A DNA stretch of 64,000 bases from Chthonobacter albigriseus (GTDB lineage: Bacteria; Pseudomonadota; Alphaproteobacteria; Rhizobiales; Pleomorphomonadaceae): contig NZ_JACDIT010000010.1 in NCBI RefSeq assembly GCF_013839445.1, positions 62,001 to 126,000 on the forward strand. Reading direction: 5' to 3'. Made by a program: the position numbers and the translations under genes. This document shows, one piece after another, positions 1 to 9,432 of this stretch. The first letter of the stretch is position 1. Each line of letters starts with the position of its first letter. Under the pieces are notes generated by a model. It worked only from the letters and a program-made list of their open reading frames with translations, had not been told where the DNA came from and searched no databases.

Positions 1-1
1 C

Positions 2-394
2 CTCTCCGGCTCCCGCCTCACGGCCGACCTGTCGCGTGCCAGCCTGAAGGGCGCGAACCTATCCGGCGCGGATCTCTCGGCCGACATGAAGAACCAGTCG
101 ATGGGGATGATGCGCGCGGTGCTGAACTCCGCCAATCTCACCGGCGCCGATCTTTCGGGCGCGAACCTGTCCCGCGTGGCCGCCGAGTTCGCCAAGTTCC
201 GCGATGCCCGGCTCACCGGCGCCAACATGATGCAGCTGGAAGCAGCCGGCGCCGACTTTCAGGGTGCCGATGTGACAGGCGCCAACATCATGGGCATGGA
301 CGTGAAGTCCGCCCGGCTCGTCGGCTGGATGGGCGAGGACAAGGCCATGGGCGGGGACATGCTGAAGCACGCCAACGAGGCGTTTCGAAAGTGA
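2..394 (+). CDS. Pentapeptide-repeat protein, 5' end missing
   Basis: The reading frame is open from the window edge, so the true start lies outside. The 130 visible residues are a run of pentapeptide repeats of the A(D/N)LXX type (for example GANLSGADLSA near the edge and GADLSGANLSR in the middle), which fold into a right-handed quadrilateral beta-helix. The last 30 residues leave the repeat pattern. Such proteins have no single function; many are scaffolds or protein-interaction modules. The family call is secure but the biological role is unknown. The next gene is convergent, 33 bp downstream. Confidence 0.8.
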   Translation, partial: LSGSRLTADLSRASLKGANLSGADLSADMKNQSMGMMRAVLNSANLTGADLSGANLSRVAAEFAKFRDARLTGANMMQLEAAGADFQGADVTGANIMGMDVKSARLVGWMGEDKAMGGDMLKHANEAFRK

Positions 395-427
395 GGGCAG
401 GGCGAACGCTCTGCGTCCACCTGCCGA

Positions 428-1006
428 TCAGATGTAGCGGACCACCACGAAACCGCCGACGATCACCACCGCCAGGCCGAGCATCACCCATTCCAGCCGG
501 TTCTCGATGAAATCCCGGATCGGCTCGCCGTAGCGCCGGAGCAGCGCCGCCACCAGGAAGAACCGCGCGCCGCGCGTGATGACGCTGAGCACGACGAAGA
601 GCCCGAAGTTGTAGTGTGCGAACCCCGATGCGATCGTCACCAGCTTGTAGGGGATCGGCGTCAGCCCCTTGATGAGGATGATCCAGGCGCCCCACTTGGC
701 ATAGGCGCTCTGGAACGAACCAAGGTCGTCGCCGAGGCCGTAGGCCGCGATCAGCCATTGGCCGAGCGAATCGAACAGCATCACGCCGATCAGGTAGCCG
801 AGGATGCCGCCCACCACGGATGCCGCTGTGCAGAGCGCGGCATAGGCGTAGGCCTTCTCCGGCTTGGCCAGCACCATCGGCACCAGCATCACGTCGGGCG
901 GGATCGGGAAGAACGAGCTTTCTGCGAACGAGACGATCCCGAGCGCGCGCGGCGCATGCCGCCCGGCGGCCAGCGACATGGTCCAACCGTACATCTGTCG
1001 CAGCAT
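428..1006 (-). CDS. YqaA/VTT-domain (DedA-like) inner-membrane protein
   Basis: A 192-residue protein with several hydrophobic segments and the family motif ESSFFPIPPDVML near the N-terminus, typical of YqaA-type members of the SNARE-associated/VTT superfamily. Relatives of DedA are linked to membrane homeostasis and lipid or ion flux, but the exact substrate for this subgroup is not settled. The frame is open for 75 codons further upstream. I chose the ATG at 1006 because homologous sequence begins there (MLRQMYGWTMSLA) and the extension is low-complexity. The gene is divergent from guaA. Confidence 0.75.
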   Translation of the reverse strand: MLRQMYGWTMSLAAGRHAPRALGIVSFAESSFFPIPPDVMLVPMVLAKPEKAYAYAALCTAASVVGGILGYLIGVMLFDSLGQWLIAAYGLGDDLGSFQSAYAKWGAWIILIKGLTPIPYKLVTIASGFAHYNFGLFVVLSVITRGARFFLVAALLRRYGEPIRDFIENRLEWVMLGLAVVIVGGFVVVRYI

Positions 1007-1281
1007 GAAGCGCTCCGCAAAGCCCGAGGTGATCGAAAATGAAACAGGACGGCAATCGACGAAGGCCTGACTAGCCCTCCGTGAGGCCAGACGCAAGCTG
1101 CGGGCCGACACGGATCCCGGCTGCCGCGCTTGCGCCGGGACGGGCTGCAGCCCAGGCCGGCGATGCCGGCCGCCGCGTTGTTTTCCCTTGCCCCGCGCGC
1201 CGTCACGGCTTATCGCATCTCGGCATTCCAAGGTTCGCGCGGCGCCCGCCGCTTCGTCCGCACGAGGGGTGCCCCATTCCC

Positions 1282-2850
1282 ATGACCGCCCACGATTCCC
1301 TGCTCATCATCGATTTCGGCAGCCAGGTGACTCAGCTGATCGCCCGGCGCGTGCGCGAGGCAGGGGTCTATTGCGAGATCCACCCGTTCCAGCACGCCCG
1401 CGAAGCCTTCCTGAAGCTGAAGCCGAAGGGCGTGATCTTTTCCGGCGGCCCGGCGTCCGTCACGGCGGAGGCCAGCCCGCGCGCGCCGCAGGAGGTGTTC
1501 GACAGCGGCGTGCCCATCCTCGGCATCTGCTACGGCCAGCAGACGCTCTGCGTCCAGCTCGGCGGCACCGTAGAGGGCGGACATGCCGCCGAGTTCGGCC
1601 GCGCCGACGTGGAGATCAAGCGGGCGAGCCCGCTCTTCGAGGGCCTCTGGGAGGTCGGCGGACGCTATCCCGTCTGGATGAGCCACGGCGACCGCGTGAC
1701 GCGACTGCCCGACGGATTCGAGGTCGTTGCCACCTCCGAGAACGCGCCCTTCGCCATCGCAGTCGACGAGAAGCGCCGCTACTACACCACCATGTTCCAC
1801 CCCGAGGTGGTGCACACGCCCGACGGCGCCAGGCTGCTTTCCAACTTCGTCCACCGCATCGTCGGCCTCAAGTCCGACTGGACCATGGCCGCCTATCGCG
1901 CCGAGATGATCGCCAAGATCCGCCAGCAGGTGGGCGGTGGCCGCGTGCTCTGCGGCCTTTCCGGCGGCGTCGACTCATCGGTGGCGGCCGTGCTGATCCA
2001 CGAGGCGATCGGCGACCAGCTGACCTGCGTCTACGTCGACCACGGCCTGATGCGGCTCGGCGAGAGCGAGCAGGTGGTCGGCATGTTCCGCGACCACTAC
2101 AACATCCCGCTCGTCCACGTGGACGCCTCCGAGCTCTTCCTGACCGAACTCGCCGGCGTGGTCGATCCCGAGGTGAAGCGCAAGACCATCGGCCGCCTCT
2201 TCATCGAGGTGTTCGAACGGGAGGCGCACCGCATCGCCGAGGACGGCCGCGGCCCGCTCGCCTTCCTCGCCCAGGGCACGCTCTATCCCGACGTGATCGA
2301 GAGCGTCTCCTTCTCCGGCGGCCCCTCGGTGACGATTAAAAGCCACCACAACGTCGGTGGCTTGCCCGAGCGCATGAACATGAAGCTGGTGGAGCCGCTG
2401 CGCGAGCTCTTCAAGGACGAGGTCCGCGCCCTCGGCCGCGAGCTCGGCCTGCCCGAGAGCTTCATCGGTCGCCATCCCTTCCCCGGCCCAGGCCTCGCCA
2501 TCCGCTGCCCCGGCGGCATCACCCGCGAGAAGCTAGACATCCTCCGGAAGGCCGACGCCATCTATCTCGACGAAATCCGCAAGGCGGGCCTCTACGACAC
2601 CATCTGGCAGGCCTTCGCCGTGCTCCTGCCGGTGCAGACCGTCGGCGTCATGGGCGACTACCGTACCTACGACTTCGTCCTGGCGCTCCGCGCCGTCACC
2701 TCCGTCGACGGCATGACCGCCGACTTCTACCCCTTCGACATGGCCTTCCTCGGCCGCGCCGCCACGCGCATCATCAACGAGGTGAGGGGGGTGAATAGGG
2801 TCGTCTACGACGTGACGAGCAAGCCGCCGGGGACGATCGAGTGGGAGTGA
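1282..2850 (+). CDS. guaA: GMP synthase (glutamine-hydrolysing)
   Basis: Makes GMP from XMP, ATP and glutamine in the cytosol, the last step of guanine nucleotide synthesis. The 522-residue length is normal. The N-terminal class I amidotransferase domain carries the nucleophile Cys83 in GICYGQQ, with His173 and Glu175 in FHPEV. The ATP-pyrophosphatase domain has the P-loop SGGVDSS at 227-233. The C-terminal dimerisation domain ends in the conserved PPGTIEWE. An in-frame extension upstream to 1081 exists, but family similarity starts at the ATG at 1282 ([15 protein letters not shown]). A plausible but weak promoter is TTGCCC at 1188 and TATCGC at 1211 with a 17-nt spacer. Confidence 0.97.
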   Translation: MTAHDSLLIIDFGSQVTQLIARRVREAGVYCEIHPFQHAREAFLKLKPKGVIFSGGPASVTAEASPRAPQEVFDSGVPILGICYGQQTLCVQLGGTVEGGHAAEFGRADVEIKRASPLFEGLWEVGGRYPVWMSHGDRVTRLPDGFEVVATSENAPFAIAVDEKRRYYTTMFHPEVVHTPDGARLLSNFVHRIVGLKSDWTMAAYRAEMIAKIRQQVGGGRVLCGLSGGVDSSVAAVLIHEAIGDQLTCVYVDHGLMRLGESEQVVGMFRDHYNIPLVHVDASELFLTELAGVVDPEVKRKTIGRLFIEVFEREAHRIAEDGRGPLAFLAQGTLYPDVIESVSFSGGPSVTIKSHHNVGGLPERMNMKLVEPLRELFKDEVRALGRELGLPESFIGRHPFPGPGLAIRCPGGITREKLDILRKADAIYLDEIRKAGLYDTIWQAFAVLLPVQTVGVMGDYRTYDFVLALRAVTSVDGMTADFYPFDMAFLGRAATRIINEVRGVNRVVYDVTSKPPGTIEWE

Positions 2851-2942
2851 TTTTTGGCCACATAGGGCGCTATTGACTACGCGGAGGATCGGTCAGGGCT
2901 CAAAGCTGGGAAGACCGCCGGCCTTGTACGTGACCGCCCCGC

Positions 2943-4083
2943 CTAACCCAGAGCCCGGGCCGCCCTGCGCCCGTTCAGCCCAAGCCTGATCTGCTTTTCG
3001 ATCTCGATGAGGCAGAAAAACGCCGCGCCGACCGCGACGATCAGTAAACCGTCCATGAGCGGCACAGACCGCGTTCCCAACACCTGCTGCAAAGGCGGCA
3101 GGTACGTGACGCCGAACTGAGCGAGCGTTATGGCGACCACCACGGCCCAGACCACCTTGGTGCCGCGCACCGCCTTCCAGGTCAGCGAAGTACCGTGAAT
3201 GTTGCGGATGAAGAACAGGTGGAAGATCTCGAGAACCACGAGCGAGTTCATGGCCATGGTCTGCGCGAGTGGCAGCGAATAGCCCTTGTCGATCGCGTAG
3301 GTGAACACTCCGAATACGGCAGCCAGGAACAGCAGCGCAACCAGTACAACGTGCCAGACGAGTTCATCGGACAACAGCGGCGCGTCGCGGCGACGTGGTG
3401 GACGGGCCATCGTTCCGGCCTCGGTCGGCTCGAACGCGAGAGCAATCCCAAGAGTGACTGCCGTTATCAGGTTCACCCATAAGATCATCAGGGGAGTGAG
3501 CGGTAGCGCAAGCCCCGCGATGAGTGCGATGACAACCACGATCGCTTCACCTGCATTGGTGGGCAGGGTCCAACTGATGACCTTCTTCAGATTGTCGTAG
3601 ACGGTACGCCCTTCGCAGACGGCCGCCGCTATGCTGGCGAAGTTGTCATCGGACAGCACGATGTCAGCGGCTTCTTTGGCGGCCTCGGAACCCTCGAAGG
3701 ACGGCGGCGCGCGGCGCCAGCATGCTGCGGATCGCGGCCATCGCCGCTTCCGCCTTGCCCTCCTGGATGAAACCGATCACGGCGTTGGCCAATACCACGG
3801 CCAGAATCACCCCGGTATCGACCCAATGTTGCAGGGCCGCCGTCACCACGGCCGCGCCGATCAGGACATAGATCAACACGTTATGGAATTGGGCGATGAA
3901 CCGTCCCAGAGGCCCACGTGGCCGCTCCTGGGGCAGGCGGTTCGGCCCATGGTGGGCCAGCCGGCGTTCTGCCTCTGCCCCGCTAAGGCCAATCTCGCTC
4001 GAAGCAAGCTCGGTCAGGCACGCGTCGGCGGGGAGGGCATGGATGCGGGCCGCGCGAAGATCGGCGGGTCGGTTCATGTCCAC
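2943..4083 (-). pseudogene. Cation-transporting P-type ATPase, decayed by internal deletion and frameshift
   Basis: Two pieces of one gene lie end to end in different frames. The upstream piece (4083 to about 3700) holds the N-terminal cation-ATPase domain and the first membrane segments (NRLPQERPRGPLGRF, then VLANAVIGFIQE) and stops just as the actuator domain begins (SMLAPRAAVLR). The downstream piece resumes at GSEAAKEAADIVLSDDNF, the hinge after the phosphorylation domain, and runs through six C-terminal membrane helices to 2943. Relative to P2-type enzymes of about 900 residues, roughly 500 residues are missing. The loss includes the DKTGTLT phosphorylation site and the nucleotide-binding domain, so it cannot pump. 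It neighbours the HTH and Usp genes behind a FixK box, suggesting it once belonged to that regulon. Confidence 0.85.
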
Positions 4084-4189
4084 TCCTTTTTTGATCTGGC
4101 CAGGGGTCCGTCAAGCCCAACAGTTCGGCTGTCCTGCAGCTGCTGGGAACTGCAGTGCGCCGGAGGGCTAGGTTGAGACCTCGGCCCGC

Positions 4190-4405
4190 TCAGGGGTCGA
4201 TCGTCTGATCGGTTCCCGCCATCGGCCGTGGGGCAGTCTCGTGCCGCAGGAGAAAACCTCGGAGATCGGAATCCGCGATCCGCCAGCCCTTGCCGATGTC
4301 GATGGCCCGCAACTCGCCTGATCGGATCCAATGGCGCACCGTGGCCTCTGCAACCTTCAGCCGATCCGCCACGTCTTTCACGGTCTGATATGCATCCTGC
4401 GGCAT
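4190..4405 (-). CDS. Small helix-turn-helix (excisionase/MerR-like) DNA-binding protein
   Basis: A 71-residue protein whose first 50 residues match the HTH_17 / excisionase-type winged helix: TVKDVADRLKVAEATVRHWI is helix-turn-helix, followed by the wing ELRAIDIGKGWRI. Proteins like this read as stand-alone DNA-binding adaptors. No phage or integrase gene is nearby, so an excisionase role is not supported. It is co-oriented with the ATPase relic and divergent from the universal stress gene. The FixK box at 4462-4475 lies in the shared upstream region and could serve both directions. Target sites are unknown. Confidence 0.7.
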   Translation of the reverse strand: MPQDAYQTVKDVADRLKVAEATVRHWIRSGELRAIDIGKGWRIADSDLRGFLLRHETAPRPMAGTDQTIDP

Positions 4406-4461
4406 CGTTTTACTGCCCGTCTGACCTTTGGCGCAGAATAGCGAAGGATGTCGAAGTTTGG

Positions 4462-4475
4462 TTGATCCAGATCAA
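4462..4475. promoter_or_regulatory. Perfect FNR/FixK-type box
   Basis: The sequence TTGATCCAGATCAA matches the FNR/FixK consensus TTGAT-N4-ATCAA at every conserved position. Its centre (4468.5) is about 87 bp before the usp start, leaving room for a transcription start near 4510 if the site acts as a class II activator site at -41.5; TATGTC or CTTGAT just upstream could be the -10. It is 57 bp from the HTH gene start on the other strand. Confidence 0.7.
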
Positions 4476-4555
4476 ACCCGACGTCTGTCGGATATGTCTT
4501 GATCATACAGAGACGATGAAGCTCATCCGAAGCGTATCTGCTGAAAGGAGATGGA

Positions 4556-5392
4556 ATGCCCGTCAGACGCATCGCCTACCTGCCCTTGAACAGCTATCCG
4601 GAAGCCGTCGCCGAAGACGCGCTAAGAGCGACCGTGGGGTTCGCAGTACCTCTGGGTGTTGCCTTGCACGTCACCACGTTTGCGGTGGACATCCCGAAGA
4701 TCACGTCGCCCCTCGCCGGGCTGATGCTGGACGTTCCCGGAATGGTTCGTGCCGCCGAGGAGCACAGCCGCGACGACTGCCGCCGCCTCGGGGATATCGC
4801 GCGGGCGGTGGGAGCACCGGAGGGACTGACGCTATCGGAGCGTACGCTCGTGCTCGGTGCCGCACTCGACGCCGCAGCTCAAGAAGCACGCTACTTCGAC
4901 CTTTCGCTGCTCCCGTGGTCCAGAGAAAGTCAGTCAACCCGGGATATGGCGGAAGCCGTCGTGTTCGGCTCCGGCCGACCCGCTATCCTGGTGCCGCCGT
5001 CTGCACAGGCAGAGAAAATCGACCACCTTGCCGTCGCCTGGGACGGTAGCCGGGTTGCATCTCGCGCCCTTGGAGATGCGCTCGCACTGCTGCGAGACGG
5101 TGGCCGCATCACGGTGCTGACCGTCAAGGACGAGAAGCCGCTGACTGGGCGTGCTATCGCCGGCACCCTGGCAACTTGTCTGGAGAACAGGGGTTTCGTG
5201 GCCCAGCCTGCGGAAATTGATCTGCGCGGGCGCCCGATTGGCGAGGTCTTGCAGGACGAGGCTCTAAAGGCCGGCGCATCCCTTCTGGCCATGGGCGGCT
5301 TTGGTCATTCTCGCCTGCGCGATTTCATCCTCGGAGGTGCAACCGCCGAGGTATTCGCTGACCTTCGCCTGCCGGTCCTGCTTTCGCACTGA
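4556..5392 (+). CDS. Tandem-domain universal stress protein
   Basis: A 278-residue protein made of two UspA domains. The second domain is better conserved and carries the ATP-binding loop pattern near the C-terminus (MGGFGHSRLRDFILGGAT, then VLLSH). The first domain is more diverged. Universal stress proteins bind ATP or AMP and help cells survive oxygen limitation, stationary phase and other stresses; tandem forms are common in rhizobial microaerobic regulons. The start is set by a good ribosome site (AAGGAGATGGA) directly before the ATG. The FixK box upstream implies low-oxygen induction, which is an inference. Confidence 0.85.
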   Translation: MPVRRIAYLPLNSYPEAVAEDALRATVGFAVPLGVALHVTTFAVDIPKITSPLAGLMLDVPGMVRAAEEHSRDDCRRLGDIARAVGAPEGLTLSERTLVLGAALDAAAQEARYFDLSLLPWSRESQSTRDMAEAVVFGSGRPAILVPPSAQAEKIDHLAVAWDGSRVASRALGDALALLRDGGRITVLTVKDEKPLTGRAIAGTLATCLENRGFVAQPAEIDLRGRPIGEVLQDEALKAGASLLAMGGFGHSRLRDFILGGATAEVFADLRLPVLLSH

Positions 5393-5950
5393 ATCGCCCA
5401 CGACGCGGGCAGAACGCTGCAGAGAGGGGCAAGATGATTGGTCATCGCCGGCCGGGTTCTCCACGTCACCGCTGAACTGTAAGCCGGCAGGCCGTCAGCA
5501 GCGCGATTTAAAATGCAAGCTGGGCAACTACGGTCGCGACCCGACTTTCCTCCGCCATGCAGGTTATGCGAAGCCCGGTTTGCCACTCGAATCTTCAAAG
5601 CCGTAGGGATCCCCGCCCAGCTTTGGCGCGAGCTGGACGAAGGCGACGAGGCACTTCACGGGCTGCATCCATACGAGGGAAGCGACAGATAGTCGTTCGC
5701 CGTGAAGGCGGCCGGCAAGGCGATCATCATCGGTGTCTGCGACCAGGACCAGCAGCCACCCGCGACGAAGAGGCGGCCGTTGTTTCCTGAATGGTTGAAA
5801 ACAGTCGGAGCACTGACGCTCGCGCGCGCTGCATTGCCTTCGAAACTGGCTCGTTCTCGTCCGACTACGGGAAAAGGTCTGCGCTCCGGCGAGAATTCCC
5901 GTCTGACGCCGGCTGGCCGGGCGTCCCGTCTCATCCGCCGCCGTCGCCCC
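5393..5950. other. Intergenic stretch without a confident gene
   Basis: About 560 bp between the usp gene and the convergent AraC regulator. Short ORFs occur in several frames but none shows family similarity I recognise. One fragment reads well: a frame ending at 5691 encodes FKAVGIPAQLWRELDEGDEA followed by LHGLHPYEGSDR and a stop, with protein-like composition but no start codon or upstream continuity. It may be the 3' end of a lost gene. No RNA or repeat is evident. Confidence 0.4.
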
Positions 5951-6997
5951 TCACCGGTGTGATCGCGCCCCGTAGCCCGCCTTCAGCCGGGTTTCCGACG
6001 GCCGCTCGCCGAACAACGCCTGATACTGGGTGGAGAACTGGCTCCAGTTCCAGAACTCGTGGCGCGCGGCGATGTCACCGATCGAGGTGCCGAACTGCCG
6101 GGAATCGCGCAGCGCCTTGCGGGCGAGGTGCAGCCGCAGGACGCGATGATAGGTGAGTGGTCCGATCTCGACCTGATCGGAGAAGCTGGTTTCGACGACC
6201 CGGCGCCCGCCCACTCCCGAAGCGGCCAGCAGGTCGTCCATGCTGCGGATATCGTCCCACTTCTCATGGATCACCGTGCGCAGCGCAACGAACCGGTCGA
6301 AGGACGGCGGCACCGGCCTGTTCTGGAATTCGGTCCGCCCGACGAGTTCCAGCGACAGCTTGGACACCAGGCCCGTCAGGAGATCCCGACCGATCGACCA
6401 GGGCTCCACCGAGTCCTCGCCGCGGAAATGCACCGCCTGCAGGGCCTGCACCGCGTCTTCGCGGATCCGGCGGGAAAGCTGCGGGGCCCTCAGCAGGCGC
6501 ACGCCTCCGTGCATCGCCGAGAACCACTCCGACACGATGCTCGTCGGACCGGCCGCCCGCTCCATCTCGCCCCGTTCGATCACGATCGCCAGAATGGCGC
6601 CGTTCGGGGGGCTGCGCAGGTGAAGCGCGGCGCCCGGCGAGGCGATCATCACGCCATCCGGTCCGAAATCGACACCGTTCAGTCGGAACGGAACCCCGTC
6701 GCTGACCGCGACGCTGACGGCATAGGCGTCCCTGGCACAGGCGATCGATTGCTCGAGTGCCTGGGTGCTCTGTTCCAGATGCAGGGACAGTCCGGGTCCG
6801 AGAAAGCACGAGACGAAACGCCCGCGAAACGGCCCCGGCGTCAGTTGCAGGTAGGTCTGATCGAACCCGACAAGCCTTTCCGCCTGCTGGTCGAAGTCCT
6901 CGTACTGGGCATCCAGGATCACCGCGGGGTTTGCGCAAAGCAGATGACCTGGCAGGCATCCGTTTGACAGCACGCGATTTTCCGCCGGGCTCTTCAT
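5951..6997 (-). CDS. AraC-family transcriptional regulator
   Basis: A 348-residue regulator. The N-terminal two thirds resemble the cupin-like ligand domain of EutR/AraC-type activators. The C-terminal ~100 residues hold the double helix-turn-helix, ending in HEFWNWSQFSTQYQALFGERPSETR, the second-helix signature of the family. The F-W substitution around the first HTH does not disrupt the fold. It is transcribed away from the secreted alpha/beta hydrolase gene, with 110 bp between them, the usual layout for a regulator and its target. The ligand cannot be read from sequence. Confidence 0.88.
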   Translation of the reverse strand: MKSPAENRVLSNGCLPGHLLCANPAVILDAQYEDFDQQAERLVGFDQTYLQLTPGPFRGRFVSCFLGPGLSLHLEQSTQALEQSIACARDAYAVSVAVSDGVPFRLNGVDFGPDGVMIASPGAALHLRSPPNGAILAIVIERGEMERAAGPTSIVSEWFSAMHGGVRLLRAPQLSRRIREDAVQALQAVHFRGEDSVEPWSIGRDLLTGLVSKLSLELVGRTEFQNRPVPPSFDRFVALRTVIHEKWDDIRSMDDLLAASGVGGRRVVETSFSDQVEIGPLTYHRVLRLHLARKALRDSRQFGTSIGDIAARHEFWNWSQFSTQYQALFGERPSETRLKAGYGARSHR

Positions 6998-7107
6998 CGG
7001 ACGACCCTTCGCAAGCCCGCTAACGGGGGGCGGTTTTCCCGACCTATCCTAGTCCCGCCTCCGCATCCGCAAAAGAGGCAAGGTTCCTGCCACAGAAGAG
7101 GTACGAC

Positions 7108-7953
7108 ATGTTGAAGTTCCTTGCGGCCGCTATGATCCTCGGATCTGCGACCATCGCCTCCGCCGAGGAGGCGTGGCTCTCGATCCCGGCGCCGCCCGCC
7201 ATGCCGGCCGCGTCCTCCAGCGGCATGGCGCAGGTGAACGGCATCTCGATGTACTATGCGACCTATGGCGACGCCGGCGGCACCCCGGTGCTGCTGATCC
7301 ACGGCGGGCTGGGGCACGCCGACCTGTGGGCGAACCAGGTGGCGGATCTCTCCAGGGATCACCGGGTCATCGTCGCCGACACCCGCGGCCACGGCCGTTC
7401 GACCAACGACGGCAGCGACTACTCGATCGAACTCCTGGCGAAGGATTATCTGGCTCTGCTGGACAGTCTCGACATCGACCGCGTCGATCTGGTGGGATGG
7501 TCGGATGGCGCGAACATCGGCTACGAGGTCGCCAAGACCGCGCCCGGCCGACTGTCCAGCCTGTTTGCCCATGCCGGCAATGTCACGCTCGCCGGCGTCG
7601 ATCCGTCGGTGGAGAGCGATGCGGTCTTCGGCAGCTACATCGGCATGATGGCAACCGACTACGCGCGCCTGTCGCCGACCCCGGACGGGTTCGAAGCCTT
7701 CGTCGGCGCAATCTCGAAGATGTGGTTCGCCGACAAGCCCGATGGGCTGGAATTGCTGAAGTCGGTGACCGTTCCGACCCTCGTGGTCCAGGGCGAGCAC
7801 GACGAGGCGATCCTGGCCGAACATTCCGCCGCCATCGCCGCTGCCATCCCGGGTGCCAAACTGCTGACCCTGAAGGGCGTCAGCCATTTCGCCATGCTGC
7901 AGGATCCCGCCGGCTACACGGCGGCAATCCGGGCTTGGGTCGACCGGCCGTGA
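7108..7953 (+). CDS. Secreted alpha/beta-fold hydrolase
   Basis: A 281-residue protein with a cleavable signal peptide (MLKFLAAAMILGSATIASA, cleavage after ASA) followed by an alpha/beta hydrolase. The oxyanion region is LLIHGGLGHADLW, the nucleophile elbow is GWSDG, the acid lies in QGEHDEAI and the catalytic histidine in KGVSHFAML. Substrate is unknown; relatives include esterases, haloperoxidase-like and lactone hydrolases. Export to the periplasm and the divergent AraC regulator suggest induced breakdown of an external ester or lactone. That is an inference. Confidence 0.85.
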   Translation: MLKFLAAAMILGSATIASAEEAWLSIPAPPAMPAASSSGMAQVNGISMYYATYGDAGGTPVLLIHGGLGHADLWANQVADLSRDHRVIVADTRGHGRSTNDGSDYSIELLAKDYLALLDSLDIDRVDLVGWSDGANIGYEVAKTAPGRLSSLFAHAGNVTLAGVDPSVESDAVFGSYIGMMATDYARLSPTPDGFEAFVGAISKMWFADKPDGLELLKSVTVPTLVVQGEHDEAILAEHSAAIAAAIPGAKLLTLKGVSHFAMLQDPAGYTAAIRAWVDRP

Positions 7954-8140
7954 CGGCGCAAGCCTGAAAGCCCGGTGCCCGGCGATCCGGCGGCCACCCC
8001 GGACCGCCGGGCCCCTTGTACGAGCGGCACCGGTCGGCGTTGCCTCTGCCGGTGACGCCGGTCCGATGCTCCGCCCCGGTGATCGCCGGATCGGACCGCC
8101 CCGAAGGGCATCTCCGGGCCGGCGACGGCGCGCCAGGCCT

Positions 8141-9334
8141 TCAGGCATTGTGCGCGGCCAGCGCCCGCATCAGGTCGTCGAGAATGTCCTCGACCCCTTC
8201 CAGCCCGACGGACAGCCGCACCAAGCCTTCGGCGATGCCGTGGGTGGCGCGCTCCTCGGGCGTGTAGGTCGAATGGGTCATGCTCGCCGGATGCTGGATC
8301 AGGCTTTCGGCGTCCCCGAGGCTCACGGCCCGCTGGATGAGACCGAGCCGGTTCATCATGGCGATACCGCCGGCCTTGCCGCCCACCACCTCGAAGGGGA
8401 TCATCCCTCCGAAACCGGACATCTGCCGCCGCGCGAGACCGGACTGCGGAAAGCTCGCCAGACCCGGGTAGTGCACGCATTTCACCGCGGGATGCTGCTC
8501 CAGCGCATGCGCGACGATCAGTGCCGAAGCCGAATGCCGCTGGACCCGCAGGTCGAGCGTCTTCAGCCCCCGCAGGATCAGCATGGCGCTGAACGGCGAC
8601 ATCACTGCGCCGGTCATGTCCTTGATCCCGACCAGCCGGATGCGGGCGATGTCGTCGGCGGTGCCGACGATCAGCCCAGCCACCACGTCGCCGTGTCCGC
8701 TGAGGAATTTCGTGGCCGAATGCACCACGATGTCGGCGCCGTGCTCGATCGGGCGGGTCAGGACCGGCGTCGCATAGGTGTTGTCGACGACGACCCTGGC
8801 CCCGTGCCGGTGGGCGATCTCGGCCACGGCGGCGATGTCGACGAGGCGATTGTTGGGGTTGGCGGGCGTTTCGAAGTAAACGATCCGCGTCTTCGGGCCG
8901 ATCGCCTCGGCGAGGTTCGACGGATCGGACAGATCCACCGGCCGCACCCGGACGCCGAAGCGTGGGAGGCCGTGGGTCAGGAATGCGAAGGTGCAGCCGT
9001 AGAGCGTCTTGTCGAGGATCACCTCGTCGCCCGCCTCCAGGAAGGACCAAAGCGTCGCCGTGATCGCCCCCATGCCCGATGCGGCGCAGAGTCCCGCTTC
9101 GGCTCCTTCCAGATCGGCGATCCGCCTTTCCAGGTATTCGAGCGTCGGATTGGAGATCCGGCTGTAGAAATGTCCCTCCACCTCGCCCGCGAACATCGCG
9201 CCGCCGGCCTCCGCCGTCGGGAAACTGAAGGTGGACGACAGAAAGAGCGGCGGGTTCAGGGCACCCTGATGCAGCCGTGCGTCGTAGCCGTGATGAATGG
9301 CGCGCGTGGCGAGGCTTCGGGGTCGATCTTCCAT
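8141..9334 (-). CDS. Methionine gamma-lyase / Cys-Met metabolism PLP enzyme
   Basis: A 397-residue fold-type I PLP enzyme of the Cys/Met metabolism family. PLP-phosphate and aldimine residues appear in YSRISNPT, the stacking tyrosine region ASGMGAI and VILDKTLYGCTF, the cofactor aspartate in VVDNTYATPVL, and the Schiff-base lysine in VHSATKFLSGHGD. Similarity is closest to methionine gamma-lyase, which splits methionine into methanethiol, ammonia and 2-oxobutyrate; cystathionine gamma-synthase or lyase activity is the alternative. The start is fixed by AGGAGG seven bases upstream of the ATG at 9334; nine more in-frame codons upstream lack this. It is divergent from an Lrp regulator, the typical control arrangement. 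Confidence 0.85.
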   Translation of the reverse strand: MEDRPRSLATRAIHHGYDARLHQGALNPPLFLSSTFSFPTAEAGGAMFAGEVEGHFYSRISNPTLEYLERRIADLEGAEAGLCAASGMGAITATLWSFLEAGDEVILDKTLYGCTFAFLTHGLPRFGVRVRPVDLSDPSNLAEAIGPKTRIVYFETPANPNNRLVDIAAVAEIAHRHGARVVVDNTYATPVLTRPIEHGADIVVHSATKFLSGHGDVVAGLIVGTADDIARIRLVGIKDMTGAVMSPFSAMLILRGLKTLDLRVQRHSASALIVAHALEQHPAVKCVHYPGLASFPQSGLARRQMSGFGGMIPFEVVGGKAGGIAMMNRLGLIQRAVSLGDAESLIQHPASMTHSTYTPEERATHGIAEGLVRLSVGLEGVEDILDDLMRALAAHNA

Positions 9335-9384
9335 GGCAGTCCTCCTGAGAGCTGCCGCCATCCTGCGCTTGCCGTCGGCGCAGT

Positions 9385-9408
9385 TGATTGCTTTTCATGC
9401 TGCAATCA
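9385..9408. promoter_or_regulatory. Inverted repeat TGATTGC-N10-GCAATCA between the lyase and Lrp genes
   Basis: Two perfect 7-bp arms separated by ten bases sit midway in the 111-bp divergent intergenic region. Spacing and position fit a binding site for the adjacent Lrp/AsnC regulator, which acts on both genes in comparable pairs. Assignment to that protein is inferred. Confidence 0.5.
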
Positions 9409-9419
9409 TCTTCGTTGGT

Positions 9420-9432
9420 GGCATTAAATGCC
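9420..9432. promoter_or_regulatory. Palindrome GGCATTAAATGCC upstream of the Lrp gene
   Basis: A perfect 6+1+6 palindrome ends one base before the AAGGAG ribosome site of the Lrp gene. It could be an autoregulatory operator or affect translation; it does not resemble the other repeat in this spacer. Confidence 0.4.

Noticed and set aside
4190-4405. Excisionase of a mobile element
   Set aside because: The fold is similar, but there is no integrase, attachment site or phage gene; it is in a stress-gene neighbourhood.
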